A stretch of DNA of 64,000 nt from Pedobacter sp. WC2423 (GCF_040822065.1 NZ_CP162005.1:3472001-3536000), one strand, 5' to 3'; counted from the first letter of the stretch, positions 1-9,283 are shown. Numbers and translations: made by a program. The notes: generated by a model not told the origin, from the sequence alone.

Positions 1-939
1 TTCCGTAGAGGAGAATACGAATATGACATTAATATCCGTTACCAGACATTTAACCGTAAAAACATTGACGATGTAAGAAATCTGATCTTTGTGAACACGA
101 CAGGAAAACAGATTAAGTTATCCCAGTTTGCAGCGATTACTAATGGTTCAGGACCAAGTCAGTTGGAAAGAAGGGATAAGAGTACTTCTGTTTCAGTAAG
201 AGCGCAATCTATTGGTCGCCCAACAGGCACAATTGTAGCAGAATTCCAAAAACAATTAGAAGATCTGGAAAAATCAGGTAAACTTAAAAAACCTATAGGT
301 GTAAGTTATGTATGGGCAGGTGATGCTGAAAATCAGGGGGATGGTTTCGGAACCCTGGGTATAGCCTTATTAGCATCCGTTATATTGGTATATCTTATTA
401 TGGTAGCGCTCTATGATAGTTTTGTATATCCTTTTGTCGTGATGTTCTCAATTCCTTTATCAGTTATCGGAGCATTGCTTGCACTAGCACTGACTAATAA
501 TGCAATTAACATCTTTACAATTTTAGGGATGATTATGCTAATCGGACTGGTAGCGAAAAATGCGATTATCCTCGTCGATTTCACCAATCAAATGAGGTCT
601 GAAGGAAAAACTACGCATGAGGCACTTATTCTGGCTAACCATGCACGTTTACGTCCAATTCTGATGACGACAATTGCCATGGTAATTGGTATGATGCCAA
701 TTGCGTTAGCAAGTGGTGCAGGTGCAGAATGGAAAAACGGTTTGGCCTGGGTAATTATAGGAGGATTATTAAGTTCATTATTCCTGACGCTAATATTTGT
801 ACCAGTAATGTACCAGTTATTTGACAGATTACTTGAACGTCTTGGATTGAATAAAAAAGGAGTCACTATTGATGAATTGATGGTAGAACCTTACGATCAT
901 AAAGAAGTTCATGAATACGATTTAGATCAGCAGCATTAA
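1..939 (+). CDS. RND efflux transporter permease, C-terminal part (5' end outside window)
   Basis: This is the C-terminal third of an inner-membrane RND (AcrB/MexB, HAE1-like) proton-driven drug pump subunit. The frame is open from base 1, so the gene starts upstream; the GTG at 91 is only an internal codon. The last TM helices are visible: a long run around LGIALLASVILVYLIMVALY, then GLVAKNAIILVDFTNQ and the typical HARLRPILMTTIAMVIGMMP segment, where RND pumps carry a conserved RLRPILMT motif. The tail after the last helix is acidic and His-rich. It ends in TAA followed directly by a strong terminator, so it is the last gene of its operon; the adaptor is presumably upstream. It is a different protein from the second RND permease at 37.6-40.7 kb. 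Confidence 0.93.
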   Translation, partial: FRRGEYEYDINIRYQTFNRKNIDDVRNLIFVNTTGKQIKLSQFAAITNGSGPSQLERRDKSTSVSVRAQSIGRPTGTIVAEFQKQLEDLEKSGKLKKPIGVSYVWAGDAENQGDGFGTLGIALLASVILVYLIMVALYDSFVYPFVVMFSIPLSVIGALLALALTNNAINIFTILGMIMLIGLVAKNAIILVDFTNQMRSEGKTTHEALILANHARLRPILMTTIAMVIGMMPIALASGAGAEWKNGLAWVIIGGLLSSLFLTLIFVPVMYQLFDRLLERLGLNKKGVTIDELMVEPYDHKEVHEYDLDQQH

Positions 940-958
940 GACAATTCGTTATAAATTT

Positions 959-988
959 AAAAAAGGAACCCATTGTGGTTCCTTTTTT
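959..988 (+). terminator. Rho-independent terminator of the RND operon
   Basis: A perfect 12-bp stem (A-run plus GGAACC at 959-970 paired with GGTTCC plus T-run at 977-988) has a 6-nt loop. The 3' arm itself supplies the U tract. It lies 20 nt past the permease stop. Confidence 0.9.
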
Positions 989-1015
989 GCGTTATAGAAA
1001 TGCATAACAGTAATT

Positions 1016-1849
1016 ATGAAATATATACTTTTATTTATCTTTCTTTTAACCTGCTCATTTGTGGTTAAGGCGCAGCATCCTCCAGTATTTGAAGGCATGA
1101 CTACAGACAGCACCAAACTCCTTTTAGGGGATATGGAACTGAATCTTATTCAATACACTTACAATGCACCCGGCATAAATTTCCTGGCTATTCATGACAA
1201 TGAAGATACTGGAGTAAAAGCTGCTTTTGATTACATCGCTATGAATGGAGGAAGTATTGTAGACTGTCAATATGGAGGCGCGAGAAATTTTAAGTTCATG
1301 CAGGATGAGGTTACTTATCAAACAGACCCTAACAGCATTTATACAGATGAAGGCATCCCGATCGGACTCGAGAAATATGGAGTATCCAGTGAAGCTGTAA
1401 TTGCCGAACTAAAAAAAACCGGTAAAACTATTCTCAAGACTTACAACCCTAAAAAATCAGCTTATATTTTTACCTTGCATAATAACGCAGACGGTGGATT
1501 TGGCATTCAAAGTTACCTGCCGGAAAACGAACTGGGAAGCACTGCAGACTCTGTTCACGTCAACTATGAAATGGATGAAGATGATATGATACTTGTCACC
1601 GAACTGAAACTCTTCAACCTGTTAAAAAAAGCAGATGTAAATGTGGTTTTGCAATCAGAAGAAGCAGTGGATGATGGTTCACTATCTATCTATGCCATGC
1701 AAAATAAAATTCCCTATATCAATGTAGAAGTACAACATGGTCATCAGGAAGAAAACCTCAGACTGATACAACTTGGTGTAACAACTTTAGCTGAAGCTTA
1801 TCCAAAACTGGGCATAAAAAAACCCGCAGCCGGGACTGCAGGTTTTTAA
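1016..1849 (+). CDS. Secreted hypothetical protein, possibly M14/AspA-like zinc hydrolase
   Basis: A 277-residue protein with a Sec signal peptide (hydrophobic LLFIFLLTCSFVV, cleavage near VKAQ, residue 20). I do not recognise a named family with certainty. Three motifs recall zinc carboxypeptidases and succinylglutamate desuccinylases: AIHDNEDTG (an H-x-x-E pair near residues 60-63), TLHNNADGG near residue 155, and VEVQHGHQEENLR near residue 240, where the family carries its catalytic Glu. These suggest a periplasmic metal-dependent amide or ester hydrolase, but this is inference from motifs only. Monocistronic: the upstream gene ends in a terminator, and the last ten codons lie inside another one. 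The downstream gene is convergent. Confidence 0.8.
   Translation: MKYILLFIFLLTCSFVVKAQHPPVFEGMTTDSTKLLLGDMELNLIQYTYNAPGINFLAIHDNEDTGVKAAFDYIAMNGGSIVDCQYGGARNFKFMQDEVTYQTDPNSIYTDEGIPIGLEKYGVSSEAVIAELKKTGKTILKTYNPKKSAYIFTLHNNADGGFGIQSYLPENELGSTADSVHVNYEMDEDDMILVTELKLFNLLKKADVNVVLQSEEAVDDGSLSIYAMQNKIPYINVEVQHGHQEENLRLIQLGVTTLAEAYPKLGIKKPAAGTAGF
1816..1847. terminator. Bidirectional terminator overlapping the 3' end of the preceding CDS
   Basis: An inverted repeat of an A-run plus CC-GCAG against CTGC-GG plus a T-run (one C/A mismatch) flanks a short loop. It serves the + gene ending at 1849 and the - gene ending at 1867. The stem codes for the final Lys-Pro-Ala-rich residues, and the T-run forms the TAA stop. 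Confidence 0.75.
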
Positions 1850-1866
1850 TAACTATAGAACGAATC

Positions 1867-3273
1867 TTAAATATGAATCGCTCTGTTTGCAGTTGCAGCC
1901 ATAGCTGCTTCTTTAATAGCTTCAGTATAAGTAGGGTGTGCGTGACAAATTCTTGCGATATCTTCAGCAGAAGCGCGGAATTCCATAGCTACAACAGCTT
2001 CAGCAATCATATCAGCAGCACGTGGGCCGATCATATGAACACCTAATATTTCGTCAGTAGCTTCATCAGCCAGGACCTTTACAAAACCATCAGTATCCAT
2101 ACTTGCTTTAGCACGTCCGCTTGCTTTGAATGGAAAAGACCCAGCTTTATATTTTACACCTTTTTCTTTCAATTGCTCTTCAGTATAACCTACTGATGCA
2201 ACCTCCGGCCAGGTATAAACAACACCTGGAATCAGGTTATAGTTAATGTGTGGTTTTTGACCTGCGATAGTTTCTGCTACAAAAATACCTTCATCTTCTG
2301 CTTTATGCGCAAGCATTGCACCTGTAATTACATCACCAATGGCATATACACCTTGTACAGCAGTTTCTAAATGTGCATTAACAGGAATTTTATTACCGCG
2401 TTCTTCAGTTTTAATACCAATATTTTCTAAACCTAAGCCTTCCGTATAAGCTGTACGGCCAACAGCTACGATACAGTAATCAGCTTCTAAATTCATTTCT
2501 TCGCCTTTAGCGTTCAATGCAGAAACCGTTACTTTTTCACCTTTCGCAGTTGCACCTGTTACTTTATGGCCCATAAAGAATTCCATACCCAGTGATTTTT
2601 TCAATACACGCTGTAATTCTTTGCCTAAACCAGCATCCATAGTAGCGATGATAGAAGGCAGGTATTCCACTACAGAAACTTTAGTTCCCAAACGTGCATA
2701 AACAGACCCTAATTCCAGTCCGATTACACCACCACCAATCACGACCATCGTTTTTGGAACTTCTTTTATATTTAATGCTTCTGTCGAAGTGATGATTCTT
2801 TTTTTATCTATGGGTAAAAATGGTAAAGCAGTAGGTTTAGAACCCGATGCAATCACTACATTTTTAGCCGTAATTGTTTCTGATGTTCCGTCAGTTTTGG
2901 TAATCCTGATTGTATTTTTATCTACGAAAGATCCTAAACCTTCAAAACTGTCAATTTTATTCTTTTTGAACAAGTAAGTGATACCAGCCGTATTTTGAGC
3001 AACCACATCATCTTTACGTGCAATCATCTGTGGCATATTCACAGTCAGATCTTTCAGGTCAATTCCATGAGTAGTGAAAGTATGTGCAGCATTATGATAA
3101 TGCTCTGAAGAGTCTAACAAGGCTTTAGATGGAATACAACCTACATTCAGGCAAGTTCCACCAAAAGTTTTATATTTTTCTATAACTGCTGTTTTTAACC
3201 CTAATTGTGCACATCTTATTGCGCTAACATAACCACCAGGACCAGAACCAATAATAACGACGTCGTATTGCAT
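1867..3273 (-). CDS. lpdA: Dihydrolipoyl dehydrogenase (E3)
   Basis: FAD flavoenzyme that reoxidises the dihydrolipoyl arms of 2-oxoacid dehydrogenase complexes with NAD+. At 468 aa it has the usual family length. The FAD-binding GSGPGG is at residues 9-14, the redox disulfide C41/C46 is in GGTCLNVGCIPSK, the NAD-binding GGGVIGLELG is near residue 180, and the C-terminal HAHPTYTEAIKEA carries the catalytic His-Glu pair. I start at 3273 (MQYDVV) rather than an upstream ATG at 3312: the extra 13 residues are not family-like and would lie across the promoter box at 3294-3301. It stands alone rather than with sucAB at 12.3-16.3 kb, as expected for an E3 shared between complexes. Confidence 0.97.
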   Translation of the reverse strand: MQYDVVIIGSGPGGYVSAIRCAQLGLKTAVIEKYKTFGGTCLNVGCIPSKALLDSSEHYHNAAHTFTTHGIDLKDLTVNMPQMIARKDDVVAQNTAGITYLFKKNKIDSFEGLGSFVDKNTIRITKTDGTSETITAKNVVIASGSKPTALPFLPIDKKRIITSTEALNIKEVPKTMVVIGGGVIGLELGSVYARLGTKVSVVEYLPSIIATMDAGLGKELQRVLKKSLGMEFFMGHKVTGATAKGEKVTVSALNAKGEEMNLEADYCIVAVGRTAYTEGLGLENIGIKTEERGNKIPVNAHLETAVQGVYAIGDVITGAMLAHKAEDEGIFVAETIAGQKPHINYNLIPGVVYTWPEVASVGYTEEQLKEKGVKYKAGSFPFKASGRAKASMDTDGFVKVLADEATDEILGVHMIGPRAADMIAEAVVAMEFRASAEDIARICHAHPTYTEAIKEAAMAATANRAIHI

Positions 3274-3293
3274 AATGATAAAATTTTGTTGTA

Positions 3294-3301
3294 CAAAGTT
3301 A
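3294..3301 (-). promoter_or_regulatory. -7 promoter box of lpdA
   Basis: TAACTTTG on the minus strand fits the Bacteroidota -7 consensus TAnnTTTG and lies 20 nt before the ATG at 3273. No TTG is seen at the -33 spacing, so the call rests on one half-site. Confidence 0.5.
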
Positions 3302-3352
3302 ATAATCCCCAATGGAAATAAGGCATCAGCAAGGGGGTTTCTTGTTAATCTT

Positions 3353-5020
3353 TCAATTAATCAACACTACTTCGGTTACAGACAATGTCTGCTCACGGGT
3401 AGCATGATTTAAAAACTTTCCTTTGACCATGGTAATCCGGTAATTCCCAAAAGTTTTAAGGCGTTTAACCTTTACGCCCTGCTGAATATAACGATCTACC
3501 AGTTCCGTGTCCGCATACAGCAGATAGGGTTTTGCGGGCAATAAAGATTCTTCTCCCGGCCTAAAGAAATAAACAGGTGCATTGACATAAAAATCAAGCG
3601 AATAAGCAAAGCCAAGATTGCTCTGCACTACCGGTAAACCCTTTGTATTGTGGGCATTGATCCAGAATGCAGCCTCACTATCCCCCTGATATTTCACTAA
3701 CCGGGGATAATAAGCCAGGTTAAAATACAGATTAACAAAAAAGGCAATCGTACAAACCTGGAAGAACACTTTATAATGACTGTCAATTGGCCGCAGAGAC
3801 ACCACAATAAATAAAGCTACAGCTCCAGCCAGTAACAATGCAGAAAATACGGTGATATTATCTGGCTGAAAAAAATAATGCAATACCACAATCAGGAACA
3901 TCATAATGCCCCCAACAATCAGCTGCATCATACGGATTGCCTTTACCGAACGCTCTAATTTAACCTTGCACAGATATTGCGCGCAGATAATCGTAAAAAA
4001 CGGAAATACGATAGTAATATAAAAAGGCAGTTGGAATTTGGATAAAGAAAAGACCAGTAAAGTCAGGAAAGAACCCGAAATACAGAACCATTCCGTCCAT
4101 AAAGGTTTCTTAAAGTTCTGGCGGAAAAATTGAAATATTGCTGTATAAAGCAACAAACTCCAGGGTAAAAATGCCCATAAAATAGTATGTAAAAAGAATG
4201 TCGGATCACCATTTGACTTCTTGATCGGCCCACTGTTAAAAAAGCGGCCAAACTGACTATCCCAAAAGAAAAACTTAATTCCGGATACCCCCTGACGGCC
4301 AAAAACAATCTTCTCAGGATGAACATCAAACTGGTGGTATAAAGTATAAAGTTCCGGAAGCATAAAAACAAGGATCAGTACTGCTGCCAGTAACCACCTG
4401 AAATTAAAAACCATTGACCAGTTCTTTTTGATCAGCAACTCTCCGGCTATAGCCCCTGCTATTGGGATCAACGCAAAAATCCCTTTTGTCATTACCGCAC
4501 AGGCTGCAAATACAGACGCAATCACTAAATGCCCTAACCATTTTTTGCCCAAAGCCTTATAAAAGTGATAAACACTTGCGATAATCAGTCCGGTCAGAAA
4601 AGGCTCTGCACGAACATCCATCGTACAAATCAGGATATGCTGCGCCGTTAATAAAAGCAGAACAGCCCATAAACCAACCTGCTTTGAATAAAGCTCTTTA
4701 GCAAATTTATAGGTATATACAGCAGCAAGCATGATAAAAAGTATCCCCGGCAGTTTATAAGCCCAGGTATTGATGCCAAAGGTTTTGAAGAAAACAGCTG
4801 TCACCCAAAAAGGAAAATGAGGCTTATCCAGCCAATCCTTTCCTTCAACCATCAAATCAATGAAGTTATTATGCTGTGCTATATTTTTAGCGATGGAAGC
4901 ATATAAAGCACCGTCAGGCCCGATTACGGTCACAAATAATCCGGTAAAATTTAACAGAACAGCAAACCCGATAAAAAGGTAAAGCCATTTTGTAGTTTGA
5001 TCTGCCAGTACTTTCTGCAT
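3353..5020 (-). CDS. ArnT/PMT-family membrane glycosyltransferase
   Basis: A 555-aa polytopic inner-membrane GT-C glycosyltransferase of the ArnT/PMT_2 type, which moves a sugar from a polyprenyl-phosphate donor to lipid A, a glycan or a protein. The first periplasmic loop has GPDGALYASIAKNI with an acidic residue after TM1, then GKDWLDKPHFPFW, the D-KPP-like motif of this family, followed by about ten hydrophobic helices and a small C-terminal soluble domain. It sits 9 nt downstream of a GtrA-like gene in the same direction. GtrA proteins are thought to flip polyprenyl-linked sugars, so the pair probably decorates a surface glycan together. The actual sugar and acceptor cannot be told. Confidence 0.88.
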   Translation of the reverse strand: MQKVLADQTTKWLYLFIGFAVLLNFTGLFVTVIGPDGALYASIAKNIAQHNNFIDLMVEGKDWLDKPHFPFWVTAVFFKTFGINTWAYKLPGILFIMLAAVYTYKFAKELYSKQVGLWAVLLLLTAQHILICTMDVRAEPFLTGLIIASVYHFYKALGKKWLGHLVIASVFAACAVMTKGIFALIPIAGAIAGELLIKKNWSMVFNFRWLLAAVLILVFMLPELYTLYHQFDVHPEKIVFGRQGVSGIKFFFWDSQFGRFFNSGPIKKSNGDPTFFLHTILWAFLPWSLLLYTAIFQFFRQNFKKPLWTEWFCISGSFLTLLVFSLSKFQLPFYITIVFPFFTIICAQYLCKVKLERSVKAIRMMQLIVGGIMMFLIVVLHYFFQPDNITVFSALLLAGAVALFIVVSLRPIDSHYKVFFQVCTIAFFVNLYFNLAYYPRLVKYQGDSEAAFWINAHNTKGLPVVQSNLGFAYSLDFYVNAPVYFFRPGEESLLPAKPYLLYADTELVDRYIQQGVKVKRLKTFGNYRITMVKGKFLNHATREQTLSVTEVVLIN

Positions 5021-5029
5021 AAGTGTGGA

Positions 5030-5476
5030 TTAGATTGATTTTTCTTTGTCAGAAGATTTGAAAACAAAGAAATAGTTTGCACTGAAATTCCAGAAGAAAA
5101 CAATAAAAATGGCTATCGCTTTACTCACATAAAAATTAACTGAAAGCAAATTATCCAATAAAAAGATAATCGCCGAATTTAAGAGCAGACCAATTAATGA
5201 AACGATAAAAAAGACGGTAAACTGTAATCCCGGCTTCGACTTATTGGCTTTAAATGTCCAGTTGCGATGGATGATGTAATTGCTGATTACCGCAGCGGTA
5301 AAACCTATTCCGTTTGCTATGAACTTATTAAAACCCAGCTCATCCTTAAAAAACCAGGTCAGCGCAAAATCAATGATCAATCCCGAAACCCCTGTGATTC
5401 CAAACTTTAGGAAAGCCAGAATTTTTGGCGTTAATAAAGAGGAAAAATAGGAACTACTGAATTTATTTTGCGGCAT
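5030..5476 (-). CDS. GtrA family membrane protein
   Basis: A 148-aa protein with four predicted TM helices. It begins FLKFGITGVSGLIIDFALTWFF, includes NYIIHRNWTF (the conserved N-x-x-R-x-W-x-F segment of GtrA proteins) and ends in NFSANYFFVFKSS, also typical. Members of this family are proposed to move bactoprenol-linked glucose or other sugars across the membrane. It precedes the ArnT-like transferase by 9 nt, which implies one transcript and one glycan-modifying job. It is divergent from the hydrolase gene at 5715. Confidence 0.9.
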   Translation of the reverse strand: MPQNKFSSSYFSSLLTPKILAFLKFGITGVSGLIIDFALTWFFKDELGFNKFIANGIGFTAAVISNYIIHRNWTFKANKSKPGLQFTVFFIVSLIGLLLNSAIIFLLDNLLSVNFYVSKAIAIFIVFFWNFSANYFFVFKSSDKEKSI

Positions 5477-5625
5477 GATTGGTTATTAGGTGAACCAAAG
5501 GTACAATCATTTTAGAATTGAGGATCAAAATGAGTAACATTTTAGATTATATAGTGGTCTATTTTATAAAAAAGGTGCTATATCCCTTATATTTAGCCCA
5601 TCTAAACTTTTCATATGAACCCGGC

Positions 5626-5674
5626 ATGATTAAAATAATTATTAAACCCGCAAGGCAATAATTATTTTAATCAT
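5626..5674. repeat. 18-bp perfect inverted repeat in the divergent intergenic region
   Basis: Arms 5626-5643 (atgattaaaataattatt) and 5657-5674 are exact reverse complements around a 13-nt loop, aaacccgcaaggc. The element starts 150 nt from the GtrA start (5476) and ends 40 nt before the hydrolase start (5715). With almost no GC in the stem and no T-run afterwards it is not a classic terminator. A 5'-UTR hairpin or a protein-binding dyad is more likely. No other features are seen in the 238-nt gap. Confidence 0.7.
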
Positions 5675-5714
5675 CAAAGGCTCCATCTAACAAAAACTTA
5701 AAATAAATAAACAG

Positions 5715-7595
5715 ATGAACCCTTCTTTTAAAATATTCTGGTTAGCCCTCTGCTTTCTGGTAACAAGCTATTCCGCTATTGCACAGGTGACTGATTCCGC
5801 CTATGTCCGTGACAATTACACTAAAATCGAAAGACAAATCCCTATGCGGGATGGCGTTAAACTGTTCACTGCGATTTATATTCCAAAAAATAAAAATCAA
5901 AAGTACCCTTTTATGCTGAACCGTACTCCTTATACCAGCAGCCCATATGGCGAAAATCAATACAAAACTACCTTAGGCCCGGATCCTTTATTTCTGAAAG
6001 AGGGGTTCATCTTCGTTTATCAGGATGTGCGCGGCAGGTGGATGAGTGAAGGTGAATTTGTAGATGTACGCCCTCAGATTGCCCATAAGAAAAGTAAAAA
6101 AGACATCGACGAAAGCTCTGATACTTACGATACCATAGACTGGCTGATTAAAAATATCCCCAATAACAATGGTAAAGCAGGTATTTACGGGATCTCTTAT
6201 CCTGGATTTTATTCTACAGCATCTTTACCAGGTGCCCACCCGGGTCTGAAAGCAGTTTCTCCTCAGGCTCCGGTAACAGACTGGTTTCACGGAGATGACT
6301 TTCACCATAACGGAGCATTTATGCTGGCTGATGCTTTTAATTTTTATTCCGTATTTGGTGTTCCAAGGCCAAAACCAATTACTCCGGACAAAGGACCTAA
6401 AAGCTTTAAGTTCCCTATTAAAGACAATTACCGCTTTTTCTTAAGTGTTGGTGCACTAAAAAACGTGAAACTGAAATACTTTGGTGATACCATTAAATTC
6501 TGGAATGACCTGATGGCTCACGGTACATATGATTCCTTCTGGAAAGCCATGGATATCCGTCAGCACCTCACTGATGTAAAACCAGCCGTGCTGGTAGTTG
6601 GTGGTTTCTTCGATGCCGAAGATGCTTATGGAGCTTTACACACTTATCAGGCCATTGAAAAACAAAATCCTAAAGCCAAAAACAGCCTGGTTATGGGCCC
6701 ATGGTTTCACGGAGGCTGGTCAAGAGGAACAGGAGCTGGTTTTGGAGATATACAATTCGGTCAGCAGACCAGCACCTGGTATCAGCAGAACCTGGAATTC
6801 CCTTTCTTTATGCAATATCTGAAAGATAAAAAAGATGCAGACATAGCCGAAGCAACTATTTTCCTGACTGGCAGTAACCAGTGGAAGAAATTCAGCAGCT
6901 GGCCGCCTCAAAATACAGAAGAACAAACACTATACTTCCAGGCCAATGGAAAACTAAGTTTTACAGCGCCAGAAACAGGAACAAGTTTTGATGAATATGA
7001 AAGTGATCCTAACAACCCGGTTCCCTATCAGCAAGGTATACAAGAGAAAAGAACCAGAGAATATATGATAGACGATCAGCGTTTTGCGGCGCGCAGACCT
7101 GATGTGAAAGTTTACCAAACAGACGTTCTTACAGAAGACATCACACTGACAGGCCCCATAATGGCCAAACTATCTGTATCTACTACAGGTACAGATGCCG
7201 ATTATGTGGTTAAATTAATTGATGCTTATCCAGAAGACGAACCAGATCCGGCAATCAATCCAAAAGGGATTATCATGGGCGGTTATGAAATGCTGGTTCG
7301 CGGCGAAGTGATGCGTGGTAAATTCCGCAACAGTTTTGAGCAGCCTGAAGCTTTTGTTCCAGGTCAGATCACCAAAGTAAACTACACGCTTCCGGACGTA
7401 GGTCACACCTTTAAAAAAGGACATAGAATCATGATCCAGGTACAAAACTCCTGGTTTCCTTTAGTAGACAGAAATCCACAGAAATTCCTGGATATTTACC
7501 ATGCAGATGATAAAGACTTTCAGAAAGCAACCCACCGTATTTATCATGATAAAGCAAATACTTCTGCTTTAACGGTGACCGTATTAAAACCTTAA
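5715..7595 (+). CDS. Secreted CocE/NonD family (S15) serine hydrolase
   Basis: A 626-aa exported alpha/beta hydrolase of the X-Pro dipeptidyl-peptidase S15 / alpha-amino-acid ester hydrolase group. The signal peptide ends near SAIAQ (residue 24). The catalytic Ser161 is in GISYPG, the family G-x-S-Y-x-G motif. The oxyanion tyrosine region is RTPYTSSPYG, the acid is probably in VGGFFDAEDAYGA, and the base is in HTFKKGHRI. A C-terminal jelly-roll domain (from about residue 400) completes the usual architecture. Likely substrates are acyl amino acids or N-terminally blocked peptides in the periplasm. The M1 peptidase gene starts 6 nt later, so the pair is probably co-transcribed for peptide scavenging. 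Confidence 0.93.
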   Translation: MNPSFKIFWLALCFLVTSYSAIAQVTDSAYVRDNYTKIERQIPMRDGVKLFTAIYIPKNKNQKYPFMLNRTPYTSSPYGENQYKTTLGPDPLFLKEGFIFVYQDVRGRWMSEGEFVDVRPQIAHKKSKKDIDESSDTYDTIDWLIKNIPNNNGKAGIYGISYPGFYSTASLPGAHPGLKAVSPQAPVTDWFHGDDFHHNGAFMLADAFNFYSVFGVPRPKPITPDKGPKSFKFPIKDNYRFFLSVGALKNVKLKYFGDTIKFWNDLMAHGTYDSFWKAMDIRQHLTDVKPAVLVVGGFFDAEDAYGALHTYQAIEKQNPKAKNSLVMGPWFHGGWSRGTGAGFGDIQFGQQTSTWYQQNLEFPFFMQYLKDKKDADIAEATIFLTGSNQWKKFSSWPPQNTEEQTLYFQANGKLSFTAPETGTSFDEYESDPNNPVPYQQGIQEKRTREYMIDDQRFAARRPDVKVYQTDVLTEDITLTGPIMAKLSVSTTGTDADYVVKLIDAYPEDEPDPAINPKGIIMGGYEMLVRGEVMRGKFRNSFEQPEAFVPGQITKVNYTLPDVGHTFKKGHRIMIQVQNSWFPLVDRNPQKFLDIYHADDKDFQKATHRIYHDKANTSALTVTVLKP

Positions 7596-7601
7596 TTTAT
7601 T

Positions 7602-9257
7602 ATGAAAAGATTATTTATCAGTACCCTCATTGTATTCATAGCCCTTTTTCAGGCGAATGCGCAACTCTTACAAGGGAAGCACACCTTCTCTCGCGCAGAT
7701 ACATTAAGAGGTATGCTGACCCCACTGCGTACTTGTTATGACATCAACTATTACCACCTGGATGTCAAAGTGGATATCGGCAGCAAATCAATCAGCGGAA
7801 GCAATGAGTTCAATTTTACGGCGACAACAGACTTCAAACAACTTCAGTTTGACCTGTTTAGTAACCTGACGATTGAAAAAGTAGTGTATAAAAACCAGGA
7901 GCTCCCTTTCAAAAGGGAGTTTAATGCTGTATTTGTAACTTTTCCAGCCACGATTAAAAAGGGAGCAAAAGACAAATTTGAAGTCTTTTACTCAGGCAGC
8001 CCGGTCATTGCCAGAAAACCACCATGGGACGGAGGTTTCATTTTCAGTAAAGATGAGGCTGGCGATCCCTGGGTATCTGTAGCCTGTCAGGGCTTCGGTG
8101 CAAGTTCCTGGTGGCCCACTAAAGAACATCAAAGCGATGAAGTTGATAGTGTGTTAATCAGCATCAGCGTCCCTAAAGATTTACAGGAAGTATCAAACGG
8201 AAGGTTGCGCAGTGTTGTAGATAAACCTGATGGCTACAAACAATACAACTGGTTTGTGGCAAATCCGATCAATAACTATAACATCACATTTTATATCGGG
8301 AAATATGCCCATTGGACAGACCTTTACAAAGGAGAGGATGGAGATCTTACCTTAGATTACTGGTCGCTGAAAGCCGATAGTGCAAAAGCAAGACCACACT
8401 GGGATGCAGACGTAAAGCCAATGCTTAAAGCATTCGAACACTGGTTTGGTCCTTATCCATTCTACAAAGATGGCTATAAGCTCGTTCAGGCTCCGCACCT
8501 TGGTATGGAACATCAAAGTGCTGTTGCCTATGGCAATCAATTTAAGATGGGCTACCTCGGTAATGATTTATCCGGTTCAGGCTGGGGCTTAAAGTTCGAT
8601 TTCATTACTGTACATGAAAGTGGTCATGAGTGGTTTGGCAATAACATCACCTCGAAAGACATTGCTGATATGTGGATCCATGAAAGTTTCACCAACTATT
8701 CAGAGTCATTAATGGTTGAATCCCTTTATGGAAAAGAGGCTTCCACAGCTTATGTAGTGGGTATAAGACATAAAATTCAAAATGACGTACCAATCATTGG
8801 TGTTTACAATGTAAACCACGAAGGCTCAGGCGATATGTATTATAAGGGAGCGAATATGTTGCATACCATACGTCAGCTTATCCAGGATGACGAGAAGTTC
8901 CGTCAGATTTTACGTGGCCTGAATAAAACATTCTACCATCAAACAGTCACTACAGCACAGGTCGAAAACTATATCAGCAAAGAAAGCGGCCTGAAATTAT
9001 CCAAAGTATTTGATCAGTATTTGAGAACCATTCAAGTACCTGTGCTCAGTTACAAAATCAAAAACGGTAAATTAACCTACCGCTGGACGAATGTAGTGGA
9101 AGGGTTTAATATGCCGGTTAAAGTATCGCTGAAACCCGGAACGTTTAGCTTTATTTATCCAACCACGACATCAAAAACAATTGCTGTTCAAAGCGGTATA
9201 GATGAATCCAGTTTTAAAGCCGACCCTAATTTTTATATTTTGTTGAAACCATTATGA
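7602..9257 (+). CDS. Secreted M1 family zinc metallopeptidase
   Basis: A 551-aa gluzincin aminopeptidase with a signal peptide cleaved near QANAQ (residue 20). The zinc site is H338-E339-S-G-H342 and E361 in WIHESFTNY, matching HExxH-x18-E. The substrate-binding loop reads LGMEHQSAV, replacing the GAMEN of classical aminopeptidase N, a form I associate with Bacteroidota M1 peptidases. The N-terminal beta domain covers roughly residues 40-230, and the catalytic domain follows. It should trim N-terminal residues from peptides in the periplasm or at the surface. It is downstream of the S15 hydrolase. A weak TATGATTT/AAATCATA dyad (9254-9272) overlaps the stop but has no T-run. Confidence 0.94.
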   Translation: MKRLFISTLIVFIALFQANAQLLQGKHTFSRADTLRGMLTPLRTCYDINYYHLDVKVDIGSKSISGSNEFNFTATTDFKQLQFDLFSNLTIEKVVYKNQELPFKREFNAVFVTFPATIKKGAKDKFEVFYSGSPVIARKPPWDGGFIFSKDEAGDPWVSVACQGFGASSWWPTKEHQSDEVDSVLISISVPKDLQEVSNGRLRSVVDKPDGYKQYNWFVANPINNYNITFYIGKYAHWTDLYKGEDGDLTLDYWSLKADSAKARPHWDADVKPMLKAFEHWFGPYPFYKDGYKLVQAPHLGMEHQSAVAYGNQFKMGYLGNDLSGSGWGLKFDFITVHESGHEWFGNNITSKDIADMWIHESFTNYSESLMVESLYGKEASTAYVVGIRHKIQNDVPIIGVYNVNHEGSGDMYYKGANMLHTIRQLIQDDEKFRQILRGLNKTFYHQTVTTAQVENYISKESGLKLSKVFDQYLRTIQVPVLSYKIKNGKLTYRWTNVVEGFNMPVKVSLKPGTFSFIYPTTTSKTIAVQSGIDESSFKADPNFYILLKPL

Positions 9258-9283
9258 TTTTTCAAATCATATAATGAAAAAAG

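Noticed and set aside
3274..3312. Longer N-terminus for lpdA (ATG at 3312)
   Set aside because: The extra 13 residues are absent from the family pattern and overlap the TAACTTTG box.
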